Part shown: piece after piece, positions 20,688 through 33,493 of the stretch
How the letters are laid out: every line of letters begins with the position of its first letter
How positions within the stretch are numbered: the stretch's first letter is position 1
From: Liolophura sinensis
Taxonomy: Eukaryota > Mollusca > Polyplacophora > Chitonida > Chitonidae
Assembly (NCBI RefSeq): GCF_032854445.1
Contig: NC_088306.1
Location: 19,999,764 to 20,063,763, forward strand
Reading direction: 5' to 3'
Length of the DNA: 64,000 bases
Translations under genes and position numbers: made by a program
Notes under the pieces: model-generated
Told to the model about the DNA's origin: nothing
Seen by the model: the letters and a program-made list of their open reading frames with translations, nothing else
Databases searched by the model: none

Positions 20688-21415
20688 TGTTTAATACCGA
20701 TGAAAACAACACCTTCCTACCGTAAAATTTGCGTTTCGGTTTCGTGCCAGCAACCAAGCCAGACAGTGCTCTCGTGACTTGCTGTGACAAACGGAAACCG
20801 GGGTTTTACACCGGATATGAGGAGCTGCTGTACAGTTTCGCTGGTGTCTGAATTCAAGCTAACGTGTTTGGATTACAGGTGCATTAAAACTGAGTCAGAC
20901 GACTTTCCCGGTCAAGGACAAATGAAGGACCGCAGCTGCTGTAAACAAGGCAAATAGTCCAAGACGCGATACGGGTAGTCGTGCTACACAGCAGATGACG
21001 TCATTGCTTGTGAGTATAACGCCACAGGCGGGCTCAAATACGCAATCATTGGAAAGAAAATTGCACGTGGTTGTCACTCTGTCAAAATGACAATAACATC
21101 CTCTACATTAGATGAGCTATACACCAACAAAAATTTTTAAATATGAGTCGCTGTATGAGTGATAAACCAAGCCAGCTACAGCAGAGTGCTAATTGGGATC
21201 TGCAGGACAACTCATAAGGCCAGAAGGCCGGAATTACCACCAGATGGAAATTAGCAGTCGAAGGTTTTATTCACACTGTTCTTGATAATTCATCAGTTTG
21301 TAATAAATCTACAACTCAAAAAATTAACCTTTTAATTTTAACAGAAAGTCTGTTGTCTAAGTGATGCTAGAATGATTCAAAAACAAATAACGAAGCATTA
21401 TGACAATGTTTTAAA

Positions 21416-21665
21416 TCTTGACTTAAGTCCGAAATGTCTCTGTGGGTCGGCCCCAAAGTCCGTATTTATCAAGTAACTTAAGACTTGTTATAAATTGCAA
21501 GTCGTTAGGCCTAAAATGCCAAACTCACAACAGCAAAGAACTCGAATTTTGATAAGTACATTGCTATGCAATAAGAACTCAGTGTAGAAATTTTCAACAT
21601 TTTAACTGTAGCTGTGTTTGAATTTTTGACTTAAGCCTTAAGATCGTTGATAAACCCAGGCTCCA
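21416..21665. mobile_element. MITE remnants
   Basis: 'cttgacttaagtccgaaatg' at 21419 followed by 'ggtcggccc' resembles the end of a MITE also seen at 26743-26776. Next to it, 'cgtatttatcaagtaactta' at 21461 and 'gccttaagatcgttgataaa', inverted, at 21633-21653 form imperfect terminal inverted repeats of about 30 bp around a 150-bp AT-rich interior. Confidence 0.4.
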
Positions 21666-21669
21666 GGCG

Positions 21670-24600
21670 TAACTTCCATGACAACATGTACAGTAAAGAC
21701 GTCACCAAGCTTTATGCGCGAGGCGGAGTGTTACAACAAACATTGTGAAACTGACCCGAGTTTGTTATTGCCTCTGTTTTCGAACATGTCCGCCTTTAAG
21801 TGCAGAGGTTATTTTATTTGGACCGGAGCTACGAGTAGTGTAGAAATGAGTAATGTAATTGGTTTGACTGGACACGGCGTTACTCTTGTAAGGCAAATAA
21901 CAGATTAATTCACCTGAGCCCGCTCAATATATGACTTCAAAGAATGCAGGTAGCCACGAAGCAATTAGAGAAGATGACATTTATTTTACGCGCCGAGAAG
22001 ATTGATTTTCTTTGATTGGATTGAGAAAAATGTGTTCGGTGACCCATTAAAACAATAGCAGTTTGAGGAAGTTAATGGTGGAAAGTCCCACCGCGGAGAG
22101 ATCGTTATTGTGTAGATGGCGGTGAAGACTTAATATTATACTATGCGGTGTGTATTTACCGAAATGCCGTTCTCCCTTCACGTTCAAGGACACACAAATA
22201 AGAGTTCGAAAACAGCTTGAGCTGATTTTAATTTCTTTATTTCACGCCGTAAACATATTTTAATTTGCATTAAAAATTATTTTGATTCGGATGATAAATA
22301 TAAACAGGAGATCGAGGTGCATATTTTTTATCGCTTGGGCACATGAAGTATGGGTTCAACCCCGTTTTTGGAGAGGGAATGTTATTATTATCCTGACTTT
22401 GGAGACAATAAGGAATCGACAACCCTCTTATGACCGTTAGCACGCCCTAATGCTTGATCTTGCGCCATTAAACTTGTCCATACCTGTATTTCAGATCAGG
22501 GAAAGTTCGTCATCAACTTGCCGGAGGTTTACACTGGTTATTGCGGCGACTCCATCTACAAGACGGACATTTATGGGGAAAATATATACAGCAAACGCCG
22601 TGCATGATAAAAACTAAGCGGTTTTTATCCATAAGAATGGGTTTAAAACACTACGAATTTCCAAAAGTAAGTTGAAAACAGATCAGTATACGGTTGATAT
22701 ATAGAGAGAAGATATTTTGTTCTGTCCTTGGTTAGGTGACTCGACAAACTATTTTCTGGTTATCTTGACACTAATGTTCAGCATTACCCCCAGGGTATCA
22801 TTTTAGCTGTGACGAGGAGTTTTATGGCAGGTCATTTTTGTTGTTGTTGTTTTGAGGGATGGTGTACACTCTGTTATTGATTGTGGGCGGCATTCCTGAA
22901 ATGCGCATGCATCGCAGCTTTGACGACACACTGATTATTCTTTCTTGTGATTGCGTCTTCGGAAACACGGCACAGACTGTTGACCTGCACATGTTCATGT
23001 ACAAAATTCCAAACGAAGGGCAGTTTTAATGGTTACTGCGATTTTACAGACAGTTAAATATAGGCGACCCGTTGAAAGAAAGACTATAATTATAATATGA
23101 CGATAAGCAAGTATATGAAAGGAAGGCACTGGATATATCCCGGAATAAATCACCGTACCTCGCTAAGTACCTTACAAAGCTCCTGATTTAAAGCCGAAGT
23201 CGAAAGAGTAGGAGCTGGATTCGAAATGCTGATTCTTTGGTCAGGAGATATTTGCGAGTCTTCTCGGCCATACAGTGACATCCTTTACCTTTGAGTTCCT
23301 GTAATTGTCTCATAAATTTAGCCACAAAAACGGGATAAACGGGGTAGTCTAGAAATCGTCCAACAATGTTTACAGTAGTTCATTCTGTAAAATGAGATAA
23401 ACTCTACACATTCGCCAGACTGTTCGGGGGAAGGGAAAATAACGCATTGTTGAATGATACGTACAAGTCAAAATAATGAGTAATTGAGTTCATAGAGCTT
23501 TCGCCCCACCGAGTAGAAGAGCTCACACCAGTTACGCGCAGGCGCACCTCAGCAGCGTTTTCATTTGTTCGTGCACCGAGCGCACTCGAGACTGATTTTA
23601 ACCTGAAACTTCGGAGACTTATATTCTTATATTAGACAAACACATTCGGAAACAATGTCTTGCTGCTGGTTTCTAATTATGCAGATAATCTTTAATCTTG
23701 GAAAGTTAAGTTAATTTGTGTCAGTAAGGGCAGTTGTGAAGTTGAGAACATAATATGGCTGATTTATCGCTTAACTTTTTTTTTGACTTTATATTTATGG
23801 GATTAACAAAATGTACTTAAAGCAAACGAGTTTTGTTTGCACAGTTCCTGTTAAATTACATCCGAGGTGTTTAAAGCTGACAGTGTTTATCATAAGAGCA
23901 ATGGACATTGTTATATAATCCGGTGTGCATGTGGGTTATAGAGTTACACGAAACATGAGGAAGGCTTCACCCACAAGGAAGGAAATCTCCAATGGCGCAA
24001 AAAATCCCACACATGTTATGAAAGGAAATAGAAATCGGTCGTATACCGAGCGTAATATCAATTCTGTACGGATCTTGTTAATGATGAAAGCTATTCTTTT
24101 GGTTTTGCATTACCGGAGCGCTTGAAAATCGTGTTTCACACATTTGCAGGAAAAATATCCCAAGCTATGTTTATTAGATGAAGAAATGTATGTGGGTTGA
24201 GAAACCTGTCAACACCTATCAGATTTCCGTCACTTCTGGTCAGCTGTCATCGATGCATCTACCCCATCACCTTTTCTGCCTGGATTTTTCGTGATCCACC
24301 GGTTTGAATTTGATTAAAGGTATTAAGGTGTTCTTGACGAAAAGGAAACATTGCACACAACCTTATTCCGGTCATCCACATGCTTTCTGACGTCAGGGTG
24401 AAAAGCTGGTATCTTTTATATGGTTCTTTATGGCAGACAAAATTACCACTGCAATATCTTGTTCACCAAAGCTACACTCTGTGTTTGTAATATCGTTAAA
24501 CATAATTACATACATGGGGATTGGGCAAGAAACTGACGTGCTTGCCAAACAAATTATAATTATCGACTCACCATCAACGTTATAGATCTTCGAGTACTTT

Positions 24601-25060
24601 GCACACAAACAGGTAATTAAACACACACCAGGAATATGCACGTGTTGGAGTCCAGCATTTAATTCGATCAGGTATCCCCAACCCACTCTCATTACATCAT
24701 CACTCGCCCACTTTGGGTGTTCGCCCTGTGGCTATAAGCCGATGTTACTAATTCTGTCGCTTTCACGTAAATGTTTATTGCATGATATAGCAGCACACCA
24801 TTTTGATTAATTCTAGTGACGTCTGAGAAATTACAATTATCATTATCATAGTGCATATTTTTAAAAACTAATTCTGCTAGCGGATGTTTAAGTTGCCGCT
24901 GAGTAATCATGTACATAAAGAATTAGAATCAAACCTTTACTGAAATAAACTGACAACTACAGCGATTATTTCAGTGGTTCCACGTAACTATTTGCCAGCC
25001 ATCACGCTGTCGTAGCTGCTGTTTTTAGTCTTCTTGGTGTAGCTCTAGTCTTTTGTATTG
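21670..25060. other. single-copy-looking region, no gene recognised
   Basis: About 3.4 kb with none of the window's repeat families. No exon with matching splice sites and frame was found. The sequence is more mixed in composition than the surrounding repeats. A CG-rich patch around 23515-23600 ('ttacgcgcaggcgcacctc') has an NRF1-like core. A palindromic CRE lies at 24388-24395. It may hold cis-regulatory DNA. Confidence 0.4.
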
Positions 25061-25099
25061 AAAGCATGACGTCTAAGCTTGCGAGCTTATTTAGCGATG

Positions 25100-25200
25100 G
25101 TGTCACTCTCACAGCAGCTAATCGTCCTCTAATGAATAAGGTCGCGTGTTCAAACCCAGTTCCTGCTGGTTTTTCCCTCATGCGAATTTAAGACAGCAAG
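25100..25200 (+). mobile_element. possible SINE head with tRNA-like B box
   Basis: 'gcgtgttcaaacccagttcc' is a B-box-like stretch followed by 'tgctggtttttccctcatg', close to the post-head sequence of the mollusc SINEs here. Everything else is decayed. Confidence 0.35.
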
Positions 25201-26275
25201 GTTGTCATATGCATGGAGAAGGTTGATGATTTCCTTGGTCACTTTTCCTAATCACAAAACCGGATGTGTGAAAATATCTATGAGAATACAGAGCATAATC
25301 TAAAGGGAAAAAATGAATAGCTATTACTACACCATACAGAAGCCGGTTAACATCGCAAAATTTAATTGACATTCAGTCAAGATGAGGAAAACAACGTGAT
25401 ATTCAAACGAGATTCTACCTACAATAAGACGATAATCCATTACAAATTTCGAGTGGCGTGTGCATTTTACTGACACTTGAAAGTTTCCGATTGAGAAAAT
25501 TTGGGTTTTTGAGTTTTGTGTTTGCGATAAAAAAAAAAGTCTAGTAGATCAAAAAACCACAAAAAAAAAACATAATGTATTTCTTCACACGAGAATGTTT
25601 CCGAACGGAAATGAAAACTGCCTCGCCTTTGATTCGGGTTTAGGTTGTATGGTCTGTTCCTTTCTGTCTTTGTGACGACGTTTTGTGGGCAAACTGATGA
25701 CGTATTACTCAAGCACTGCAAGAGAACAATGGCCTGTTCAGCTTTGAGTCGCCACAGGTGGAGAAAAATGTACTACATTCTTCACAAACGGATGTGCATA
25801 ATTTGTTAATCCAGATTGTTAATGAAGAAGTCGCTACTGAAACATGCAAAACGCGACGTGATTATCCTAGACGTAGTCTGCAAACCTCGGAAGTCCAATC
25901 TAAACCAGCTTTTATTTTAGTTTAGTTGGACAAAAAATTTTAAAGGAAACTTCTTGTGAAATGGACAGGACTGGACAGTTTAAGGAAAATCAGAAAACGA
26001 AACAGAGAGTTAAGACTTAGGTTAAAATTTAACTGTTAACAATGCTTTGTCCATACCCTTGTTTGCTAAAATAAGAGACAATGTTATGATTAAAAAGCAC
26101 ACCTACTTCAACTTCTTGGACATCAAACTTTGCACTATATTTAAGTTTTACATTTTTGGTGAAGCCAAAATTCTAGTTGTTGAATCAGCCCCATATTAAC
26201 AGTCACATTTCTCAACAAGAAATAATTGTTCTATTAATTCAAAAGAATACTTTGGCAGGTGTAACTTGGTATTGA
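25201..26275. other. no feature recognised
   Basis: AT-rich, with several poly(A) and poly(T) runs. No exon or repeat family could be supported. Confidence 0.45.
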
Positions 26276-26470
26276 TTTATTTTATTTATTTCATAGGTGT
26301 TTCACGCCGTACTCAAGAATGTCTCATTTCTACGACGGTCACCAGCTTTATGGTAGGAGTAAACCTAGGCAGAGCTCTGGGAAAACCCGCGACCATCCGC
26401 ATGTTGCTGGAAGACCTTCCCACGTACGACCGGAGAGGAAGTTAGCGTAAGCTGGACTCGAATTACGTTG
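26276..26470 (-). mobile_element. SINE-A copy, 5'-truncated, diverged
   Basis: Tail 'tttatttatttcataggtg', then 'cacgccgtactcaagaatg', 'cgcgaccatccgcatgttgc', 'ttcccacgtacgaccggag'. It ends at about the B box. Confidence 0.88.
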
Positions 26471-26579
26471 TCGTAACATGACCAATTCTAGCATCATTCA
26501 GAAAACATAATATTCTGTTACATTTTACACATTACTTTTTAAAGCGTAACTCCACCGCACCTATTTGCATGGTTATTTT

Positions 26580-26776
26580 CAGAGATCTCAGCCCTTTGTG
26601 ACTTAAGTTAAAATTTGAAACCTTTTCACACTGCTCAGTTTTTGATACCGGAAGATGAAATGTAGACACATTTATCTTGAGATAGCATTGATAAGGTGGA
26701 CAAAATCTTAATTTCTAAAGATAAAAAGAAGCTTACATTTTGACTTCAGTCAGAAATGGCTTTGTGGAATCTGCCC
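26580..26776. mobile_element. MITE-like remnant
   Basis: The right end 'gacttcagtcagaaatggc' plus 'tttgtggaatctgcc' (26743-26776) is partly inverted at 26598-26617 ('gtgacttaagttaaaatttg'). Shared inner blocks suggest terminal inverted repeats. The outermost left end is not clear. Confidence 0.35.
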
Positions 26777-28046
26777 CCTGACCTCGTCTCATTTGTTGGT
26801 TTTAATAGACAGGGTCATATGAGAGATAGCGCTTTCACATGAAGTGTTTGTACAATGACGGGCTCTAATATAGTCGAGGAAATCAATAGCGCTCTGTTCT
26901 TTACCATTCTCGTAATTCTCAATTTCCTTTTCTTTAGGTGATAAGCTTCACTGTTTGTGATTCTTATAGAACGTAGTCAGATCGGAATGATTGCCATATA
27001 ACGACTTAAACGATTGGGCTATTTAAGTTCAAAGACTGTTTTCGATATCACAGCTGCTGTGCAGGACGCTGCTAGGGTTCTCGTCTGAAAGCTGCTCGGG
27101 AAATCCCGGTCTGGCGGAGCCACTCCAGTCCTCACACCAACAGCTGCGCGCGACATCAATGACGTCAGGGGATTTGTGTACGGCGCCGGAACTCATTGTC
27201 TGAATACTCGTACATTGGTTCGTCCGTTCTTATGCCCAGCTTGTGTGGGACGAGATTTGAGCGCAGGATGTTGCGTGTCTGGCCAATAAAGGGCTAGTGC
27301 TGACTAATTTACTCCTACTTTACTCGAGGCAAAGATTTGAAGGGTAGAGAAAAATTGTCGGGATAAGATGTAGTCAGTTTGACAGTCTGAGTTTGACAAA
27401 CACGCCTATTTAAAAATGATTCAAATCAACGAGTTAAACCAAGAGTTTAATTATCCAAAAATGTACATGTAAGAAGGATATGATTATATCTTTGGAATTT
27501 TCTGAAATATCTTTTACATTTTGTTTTACATTTTGCTTAGCTGCGTGTAAATCTCCATAAAGCTTATAAATCTGTTAACATGGGCACCTGTTCATAGAAA
27601 AAGAAATAGGCCTGCATCATCTACTGTGACAGTCAAATCTGCCTTAAAATAGGATTTCCGGTTAGCTTACAGTTCAAACAATACTTTTCTCGTTCTTGAG
27701 GCGAAACAAGCTAGGTTAATAACAGAAATCAAGCTGTACATGTTAGGTAAAATAAATAAATGATGTGTCGTCTTCACTGATCGGTTGTGTGGTCGCTGGA
27801 GAGAAAATCAATGGGCATCTTGTTTCCCTCAGCTAAGAGGCCGCCGTGAAACTAAAGAGACGTCAAGAAACCCTTACTTGCAGGTTCAAATCGAAAGATT
27901 CCACATCTGATCGACGGCTACTGGCATAAGGACAAGGTCTCCAAGCAAATGGAAGCTATAATCTGAATGGGGTCAATGCTGTGAACTAGATCTCAGATAA
28001 AACTTTAAAAGGAAAGAGGCATTGTTCTTGATCAGTAAAAATAGAC
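26777..28046. other. no gene recognised; CG-rich patch with CRE
   Basis: Mostly featureless. Around 27050-27260 the GC content rises and a palindromic CRE (TGACGTCA, 27160-27167) lies near 'gtacggcgccggaactc'. This could be a promoter or enhancer, but no transcript start or exon could be tied to it. Confidence 0.3.
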
Positions 28047-28180
28047 ATTTTAATTGATTGCTATTTAACGCCATAAGACTGTGGAAGTGTTCACGTATAT
28101 CACAGGAGTCAGTTTTATTGTTGGGGGAAACGAGAACGCTGAGAAAGAACCACCGACATTTGGCAAGTAACTGGCGACCT
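28047..28180 (-). mobile_element. SINE-C fragment
   Basis: 'attgattgctatttaacgcc', 'gtcagttttattgttggggg' and 'accaccgacatttggcaagt' reverse-match the SINE-C blocks (cagtaacttgcca, ggtggttta, cataaaactgac). Confidence 0.5.
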
Positions 28181-28375
28181 GTCCTTCGTGTAGCATAGGG
28201 CATACTGGTGGATGGAATGATGCTAAACCTGGATTTCTTTTTATTGTGTAACGCTATACTCGAAAATTTCATCGTATTGGTGGAAGACAAGTAGTCTGCA
28301 CAAGCGGCCACGTGAAGGGTCATTGTTAGCACGGCCCCACATGCAGTGAGAACATGAAAATCTACAAATTCCCAG

Positions 28376-28470
28376 ACCGCTTCAGTGGCCTATGGGTTAC
28401 AGCGTCCGCCTCGGAGTCGGGGGACCTCGAGATCAAACCCGGGTCATACCAATCACTTTAAAAATAGTAA
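28376..28470 (+). mobile_element. SINE-D head (tRNA-like)
   Basis: 'cagtggcctatgggttacag' is an A-box-like block and 'gagatcaaacccgggtc' a B-box-like block, about 40 bp apart, followed by 'ataccaatcac'. It matches the reversed head at 51720-51802. No acceptor stem with a paired 3' end could be drawn, so I call it a SINE head and not a tRNA gene. Confidence 0.6.
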
Positions 28471-28559
28471 TAGTATTATACTATAGTAATAGTATTATTG
28501 TGGCGATAAATCCTTCCAAGCGCTTTAGTGAAGTATAAATGGACCAATCAATCATTCAT

Positions 28560-29096
28560 CATATCAAGTACCTGGGTCATCACTGTGATCTGAGTTACAC
28601 CACAGCAAACGGCATTTTATATACAACGGTACATGCAGGTGTTTGTTCAGATGTACATGTAGGTCCGTTTCCGTCAATGTAAGGGACACCCCACGGTCAA
28701 GACCCTAGAACTACTCAAGTTAGCTCCCTGACGCGCATGCCTTGTGTATGTTGGCAGAAAATTTCAGTACCCGATGATTTGTCGGTGTTGATGTTACCCG
28801 AGCTTTAAAAAAAGGTATGGGGTATCTTGGATTGCTATCACCTGATCGTTTCTAGAGGTTATTATCCACATAAGGGAAGTACACAAGCTGTCTGACCTGC
28901 ATTTGGTACCCAATGATTTCTTGGGTTGACCCCATGAATCTATGGACCAGTGTAAGTTACTGACAGTAATAGTAAATTCCTTGTGACATTGAATGGCTTA
29001 GACGTTGAGGACTGAGGGATGACTGCATCGAAGCTTTTGCGAGGTTTATAAGGGAAAACGCCTTTTAGAAATCGAAATGTTTATGGGGGTTAAAAC
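28560..29096. other. no feature recognised
   Basis: No exon or repeat could be supported. Confidence 0.45.
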
Positions 29097-29110
29097 TGAC
29101 ATGCAGAGTA

Positions 29111-29316
29111 TTTATTTTATTTATTTATTTGATTGGTGTTTTACGCCGTACTCAAGAATATTTCACTTATTCGACGGCGGCCAGCATTATGGTGGGTGGA
29201 AACCGGGCACAGCCCAGTGGAAACCCACGATCATCCGCAGGTTGCTGGAAGACCTTCCCACGTACGGCCGGAGAGGAAGCCAGCATGAGCTGGTCTTGAA
29301 CTCACAGCGACCGCAT
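29111..29316 (-). mobile_element. SINE-A, 5'-truncated, with 14-bp target-site duplication
   Basis: The copy is close to consensus and stops at 'agcgaccgcat', so about 70 bp of the tRNA head is missing. The flanks carry the perfect 14-mer 'tgacatgcagagta' at 29097-29110 and 29317-29330. A perfect duplication plus low divergence points to a fairly recent insertion by a truncated reverse transcript. Confidence 0.95.
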
Positions 29317-29330
29317 TGACATGCAGAGTA

Positions 29331-30483
29331 AATGGAAAGTGTAATTTTATTATTCTGAATTAAAACAGTTTGTCGGTAAATAACAATGGCTATCCCATAC
29401 ATCATGTGAAGATATATCCGAATCGATGCCAAGTCAGTCAGTATTTGTAAGAAGCGTGGACTCTGAGGTGAGCTGATAATTGAATTTCCCGCCTTCGTAC
29501 ACTTCAAGAAGAACTTTCTAGCGCAAAATGCCATTACACTGTACTGAGCTCATATTTGCTTAGTACGCACATATCATTCATAAACATAATAAAAATAGTT
29601 TCTTAACTCATGTATTTATGACCTAAAACTTTGTAGACTTTCAAATAAAAACAAACCCCTTTATTTAGAGATTTAATGGAAACAAGCATTGCCGTTCCAT
29701 GTAGGGTGTCCTTGTGACATGGCACCTTCTTCACAGTTGGGGATCACTAATACACAGAGACCGAGTTGGAAAACGAGCTAAACAGACAGATAACAAGTTT
29801 ATCCTAAACTGATAATTAAAATTTAACAGTGTAATCAAGGCCAAACAATGTTAATCAATCTTCATACTACTCAATCTATTACAGCAACAACACCATGTTT
29901 ACAGTTTCATGTGTTAAAATAATAATGCCCATTATTAAAAGTTACGATATATATTGACAGAGCCTTGTACTGTTTACTCACTACAATATATTAGCATGTT
30001 ACTATTAAATATTTTTACAAATAGGCACACATTTAAGCCAGGGGTAAACAACTTGTCTCACTGTTTTGTCTTGTTCTTCACTGCACATTTAGTACAGAAA
30101 GGAACAATTAATACACATAGACAATTGTCGACTGTTTGCTTTTAAATTATTTTCTCTTGACACACAGAGAAAACGTTATGTTGTAAACAATTAAAATCGT
30201 TAGTTGTATTGTCCGGAGTTTCACATGTGAAACGTTGTCAGACTTTCTAAAACGTCCAACACATTCACCTTCTTCCTAATGCTTTCTATGTGAAATAATA
30301 TCGCAATATTATAATTTGCTTTCGTTACTCCACTCCTGCAGGGCCACGATCAGAAAGCTGATGATGTAGAGTGCGTCAGTTCCGACCACAAGCTCTTTAC
30401 CAATTAGGTGCATGGCGTGTTCAAATCCAATTTCCGCTGGCTCAGTGGTGACCTTGGAATTACACAGGCATACATTCCCCTTT
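29331..30483. other. no feature recognised apart from a weak tRNA-like patch
   Basis: AT-rich. Near 30415-30450 'catggcgtgttcaaatccaa' resembles a SINE B box ahead of SINE-B. No exon was found. Confidence 0.4.
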
Positions 30484-30838
30484 CAGGGCCGATGGCCCAG
30501 TTAGTAGACCGTCCGCTTTTGGGGCGGAAGATCTAGGGTCAGTCCTGGGTCGTGTCACACGTAAGACCTTAAAAGAGGAAGTTGTAGCCTCCTCGCTTGG
30601 CGTTCAGCATTAAGCGAATAGTGCAAACACTGCTTGACACGTATAGGTATAATGGCTCGGGTGGTGCGTATTACTTGCCTTCGGTAAATCATCTCAGTGA
30701 AGCAGCACTAGATAAAAGAGCGGTGGAAATCCGTCCTGCAACAAGGAGGCACATTACATGCACTCCAAGGAATCCTTCGTCGTCATATGACTGAAAAATT
30801 GTTAAGTACGACGTTAATCCATAAGCACTTACTCACCT
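30484..30838 (+). mobile_element. SINE-B, full length with tRNA-like head
   Basis: The head 'gccgatggcccagttagtag' (A box) and 'gatctagggtcagtcctggg' (B-box region) is followed by 'gacttaaaagaggaagttg'-type body, 'cctcgcttggcgttcagc', 'ataatggctcgggtggtgc', the conserved centre 'gaagcagcactagataaaag', and the tail 'gaaaaattgttaagtacgac' then 'aagcacttactcac'. This copy defines the family. Confidence 0.9.
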
Positions 30839-31822
30839 TACAGAGCATGTGTCGCTCTTTCTCTGTCGCATGTCAGTATGGCAGGTATATACCTGACGAC
30901 ATGCGGATTTTTTTTCAAATTCATGTTCCTCAGTCCTCAAGTTCCTAAACGGCATTATGAAAGCTGACTATCCGTATTTTGGATAATTATAAGATTGACG
31001 GGGTTGCATTTAGAAAGTGGCTTAAGCAACAGTATGTAATTTGAAATTTACACCTTCTGGGAATATAGTGCATATCCGCAAGTTCAAAACCCGGAGCTGC
31101 CTCGGATTGTACTATCAACGCAGAAGGTGTAAATCTTAATACTGTAACTCTTCAACATTTTCGCAAGTTTGCAAGGCGTTTATTCAAGCATATTCTGAAA
31201 ACATTATTCTGTGTTGACTGATAAAATTATATTTCTGGTGAAGCCCTGGAACTGGCCAATTCAGCCAATGCTGTTTTGTCTCTCAAATCAAATTAAAAAG
31301 GTGCATTAATTGCACTGAAAGTTGCTCTTTCATATGCGAAAAGATTGAGGAATTATGGTAACCATAATACTGTTAGAACGACAAATCATTCCATGTCAGA
31401 AATGCTGGTTTACATGCAGAGTCCAAATCACTTTATCCATCTTCTGAGCAAGCACGGACAGATAAGTGGGATAATCTTGAGGAAGATGTACATAAATAAC
31501 AGGATCTAATACAGCGAGCAATTGATCAGTTTCCCTTGTGCGGAAAATACCCGAAAGTTGCAAATTATCCCGTCGAGTGCACATGAGGACAGACCTGGTA
31601 AGGTCTGGAAATAAGAGACAGACTTTCAGACCTTATTGAGGTCCCACCAAAAGTGCTTCCTTCATTAACTGCCGTCTGGTTGAATGCCGATTTACGGAAC
31701 TATGGAGGTTATTTTCCCACAGACGACAATCTGGTTTGTCTGGTATTGCTTAACAAAGGGTCGTGAGTTATATATGTACTACAACAGCCGATGTCAGTGG
31801 ACAGTTTCGCAAAGCGATTTCA
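30839..31822. other. no gene assigned
   Basis: A minus-strand ATG frame of 62 codons (31396-31584; starts MCTRRDNLQLSG) is the only protein-like stretch. It has no agreeing splice signals and no recognised family, so it is not called a gene. Confidence 0.35.
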
Positions 31823-31925
31823 CACCCCAGTCTCTGCCCAGTTTCCTCCCACCATAATGCTGGCCGCTGTCGTATATGTGAAAATATTCTTGATTAAGGC
31901 GTAAAACAATAATCAAATAAATAAA
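31823..31925 (+). mobile_element. SINE-A 3' fragment
   Basis: 'ctctgcccagtttcctccc', 'accataatgctggccgctg', 'ttcttgattaaggcgtaaaa' and the AAATAAATA tail. The 5' half is missing. Confidence 0.9.
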
Positions 31926-32174
31926 TAGATGAATAACAAATCTATTTCGGGCTTCATGGCCTAAAACTGTAAGCCAAATTTAAGCTCTTAAATATATTTG
32001 CATGGTTTTTTTGTGAAACGGACTCCAGGAGTTGAACTCACGATTTATATGTTACAGACAATGGCTACATTTAATCTACAACGCCTTGGTCAAGATTAAT
32101 AGAATTTTGCAGCAACTACTCACCATAACTGAAGTACTCCTCTATTTGTAGGACTATTTTATATGGACAGATAT

Positions 32175-32497
32175 GGTTCTATGCGTCGAAACAAAAGATC
32201 GTATATCAACCAGTAAGGGCATTCCAGGTCAATAAACGCAAGGCCAATTCCTAAAAAGACGTATAACACAAACCACCCAAGTAATTAAAGTACGGAATCA
32301 TGCAAGGAGAACCAGTCCGCGGTTTTCAATGATGTTGGAAAGGCGAAAGGTATGTTCTAGGCGAATGAATGAAATCAATAGTCAAATCTTGTGCCATGCT
32401 AGAATATAAGTTGTTGATAACAGCTTATGTATCTCAGCTGCGCTTTGATTGTAACTGTTCATATATCGAATGTGGCGATCTAGTTCAACACGATTAA
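32175..32497 (+). repeat. repeat F copy
   Basis: Shares 'ccaggtcaataaacgcaagg', 'gtataacacaaaccaccc', 'tacggaatcatgcaagg', 'gatgttggaaaggcg', 'gccatgctagaatataagtt' and 'gtggcgatctagttcaacac' with the copies at 5965 and 53288. The most complete copy in the window. Confidence 0.8.
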
Positions 32498-32578
32498 TAT
32501 AATTCTCCCTGTCTCCGGGTTAATGTCCCATAGAGTTGTGTCCCCAATTGTGTAGGATAAATTCGACGGTAATTTCGT

Positions 32579-32745
32579 CGTGTTTACTTGTCGCTTGTTT
32601 CTACGATTGTACTAAATCGACTGAGATTTTTTCGTGTTTAATGGTCGGTTGTTTCCGGTATTGTGCTCAATCGATTGTCATTTATTCGTGTTTACTTGTC
32701 GGCTGTTTCTCGGATTGTTCTAAATCGACTAAGATTTTCTCTTGT
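32579..32745. repeat. 54-bp tandem repeat, three copies
   Basis: 'cgtgtttacttgtcgg' plus 'ctgtttctcggattgt' recurs with starts at 32579, 32633, 32687 and a last start near 32741, a 54-bp period. As 54 is a multiple of three, a Cys-rich repetitive frame runs through it. It has no start context, domain or splice support. Confidence 0.85.
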
Positions 32746-32799
32746 TTTAGACTTTGGACTGAGATAAGTGTCAGGCTCTCAGGTCGTTTTCGCTTTTCA

Positions 32800-33045
32800 G
32801 TTGTTTGCGGACTGGGAATATTTGTGTAACTTGCGGAAATGGACAATTCGTTTTTCATTTTTAGTTGCTTGCGGACTGGAAAGATTTGTGTATCTTCTGG
32901 AAATGGACAATCCGTTATTCACTCTCAGTTGTTTGCGGACTGAACAGATTTGTGTAGCTTGAAGAAATGGACAATTCGTTTTTCACATTGCAGTTGTTTT
33001 TGGACTGAAAAAAATTTGAGTAACTTGTGGAAAGGGACAATTCGT
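32800..33045. repeat. 64-bp tandem repeat, four copies
   Basis: 'gtttgcggactg' begins units at about 32803, 32867, 32930 and 32994, each followed by 'gatttgtgtaacttg' and 'gaaatggacaattcgttttt'. It lies directly after the 54-bp array. Confidence 0.85.
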
Positions 33046-33351
33046 GAGATTCCTTACTTTTCTGTTCTCTTTTTTTTCTTATTTCACAAATTAGGGCATA
33101 ACTGCCAGTGCCCAGCGCTAAACCACACTGATCCGGTTCGGTCTCTATTATAACAAAGATCTCTAATAGAAGTAGAAACCAGTTCTATGAAAACTTCATA
33201 AAATAGGGCTGGCATACAAGCAGTGAACAGTAAAGACATTAATTCCATCACTTGATCCCGCAGACTTCTCTATTTATAGCAACCGAGGAAAGGCATAAAA
33301 TGATTTGAACACCTTTGTAAAATTGACGCATTTGACTAAATCTAATTACAA

Positions 33352-33493
33352 TATTTATTTATTTATTTATTTGATTGGTGTTTTACGCCGTACTCAAGCA
33401 TATTTCACTTATACGACGGCGGCCAGCATTATGGTGGGAGGATACTTGTACAGCCGGAGAGGAAGCCAACATGAACTGGACTCACAGCGACTA
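33352..33493 (-). mobile_element. SINE-A with internal deletion
   Basis: The tail and body are intact to 'attatggtgggagga', then jump to 'cagccggagaggaagccaac'. About 80 bp of the central part is deleted relative to other copies. The head is missing. Confidence 0.88.

Noticed and set aside
20521-20790. Minus-strand frame with a long Tyr-Ile repeat (and the pair at 44357-44766)
   Set aside because: Translation of (AT)n microsatellites.
28376-28470. Possible functional tRNA gene
   Set aside because: A and B boxes are present but no paired acceptor stem or proper anticodon loop can be drawn. It matches the SINE-D head.
32536-33153. Cys-rich repetitive frames that look like a small secreted protein
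   Set aside because: They follow the 54-bp and 64-bp repeat periods, with no signal peptide context.
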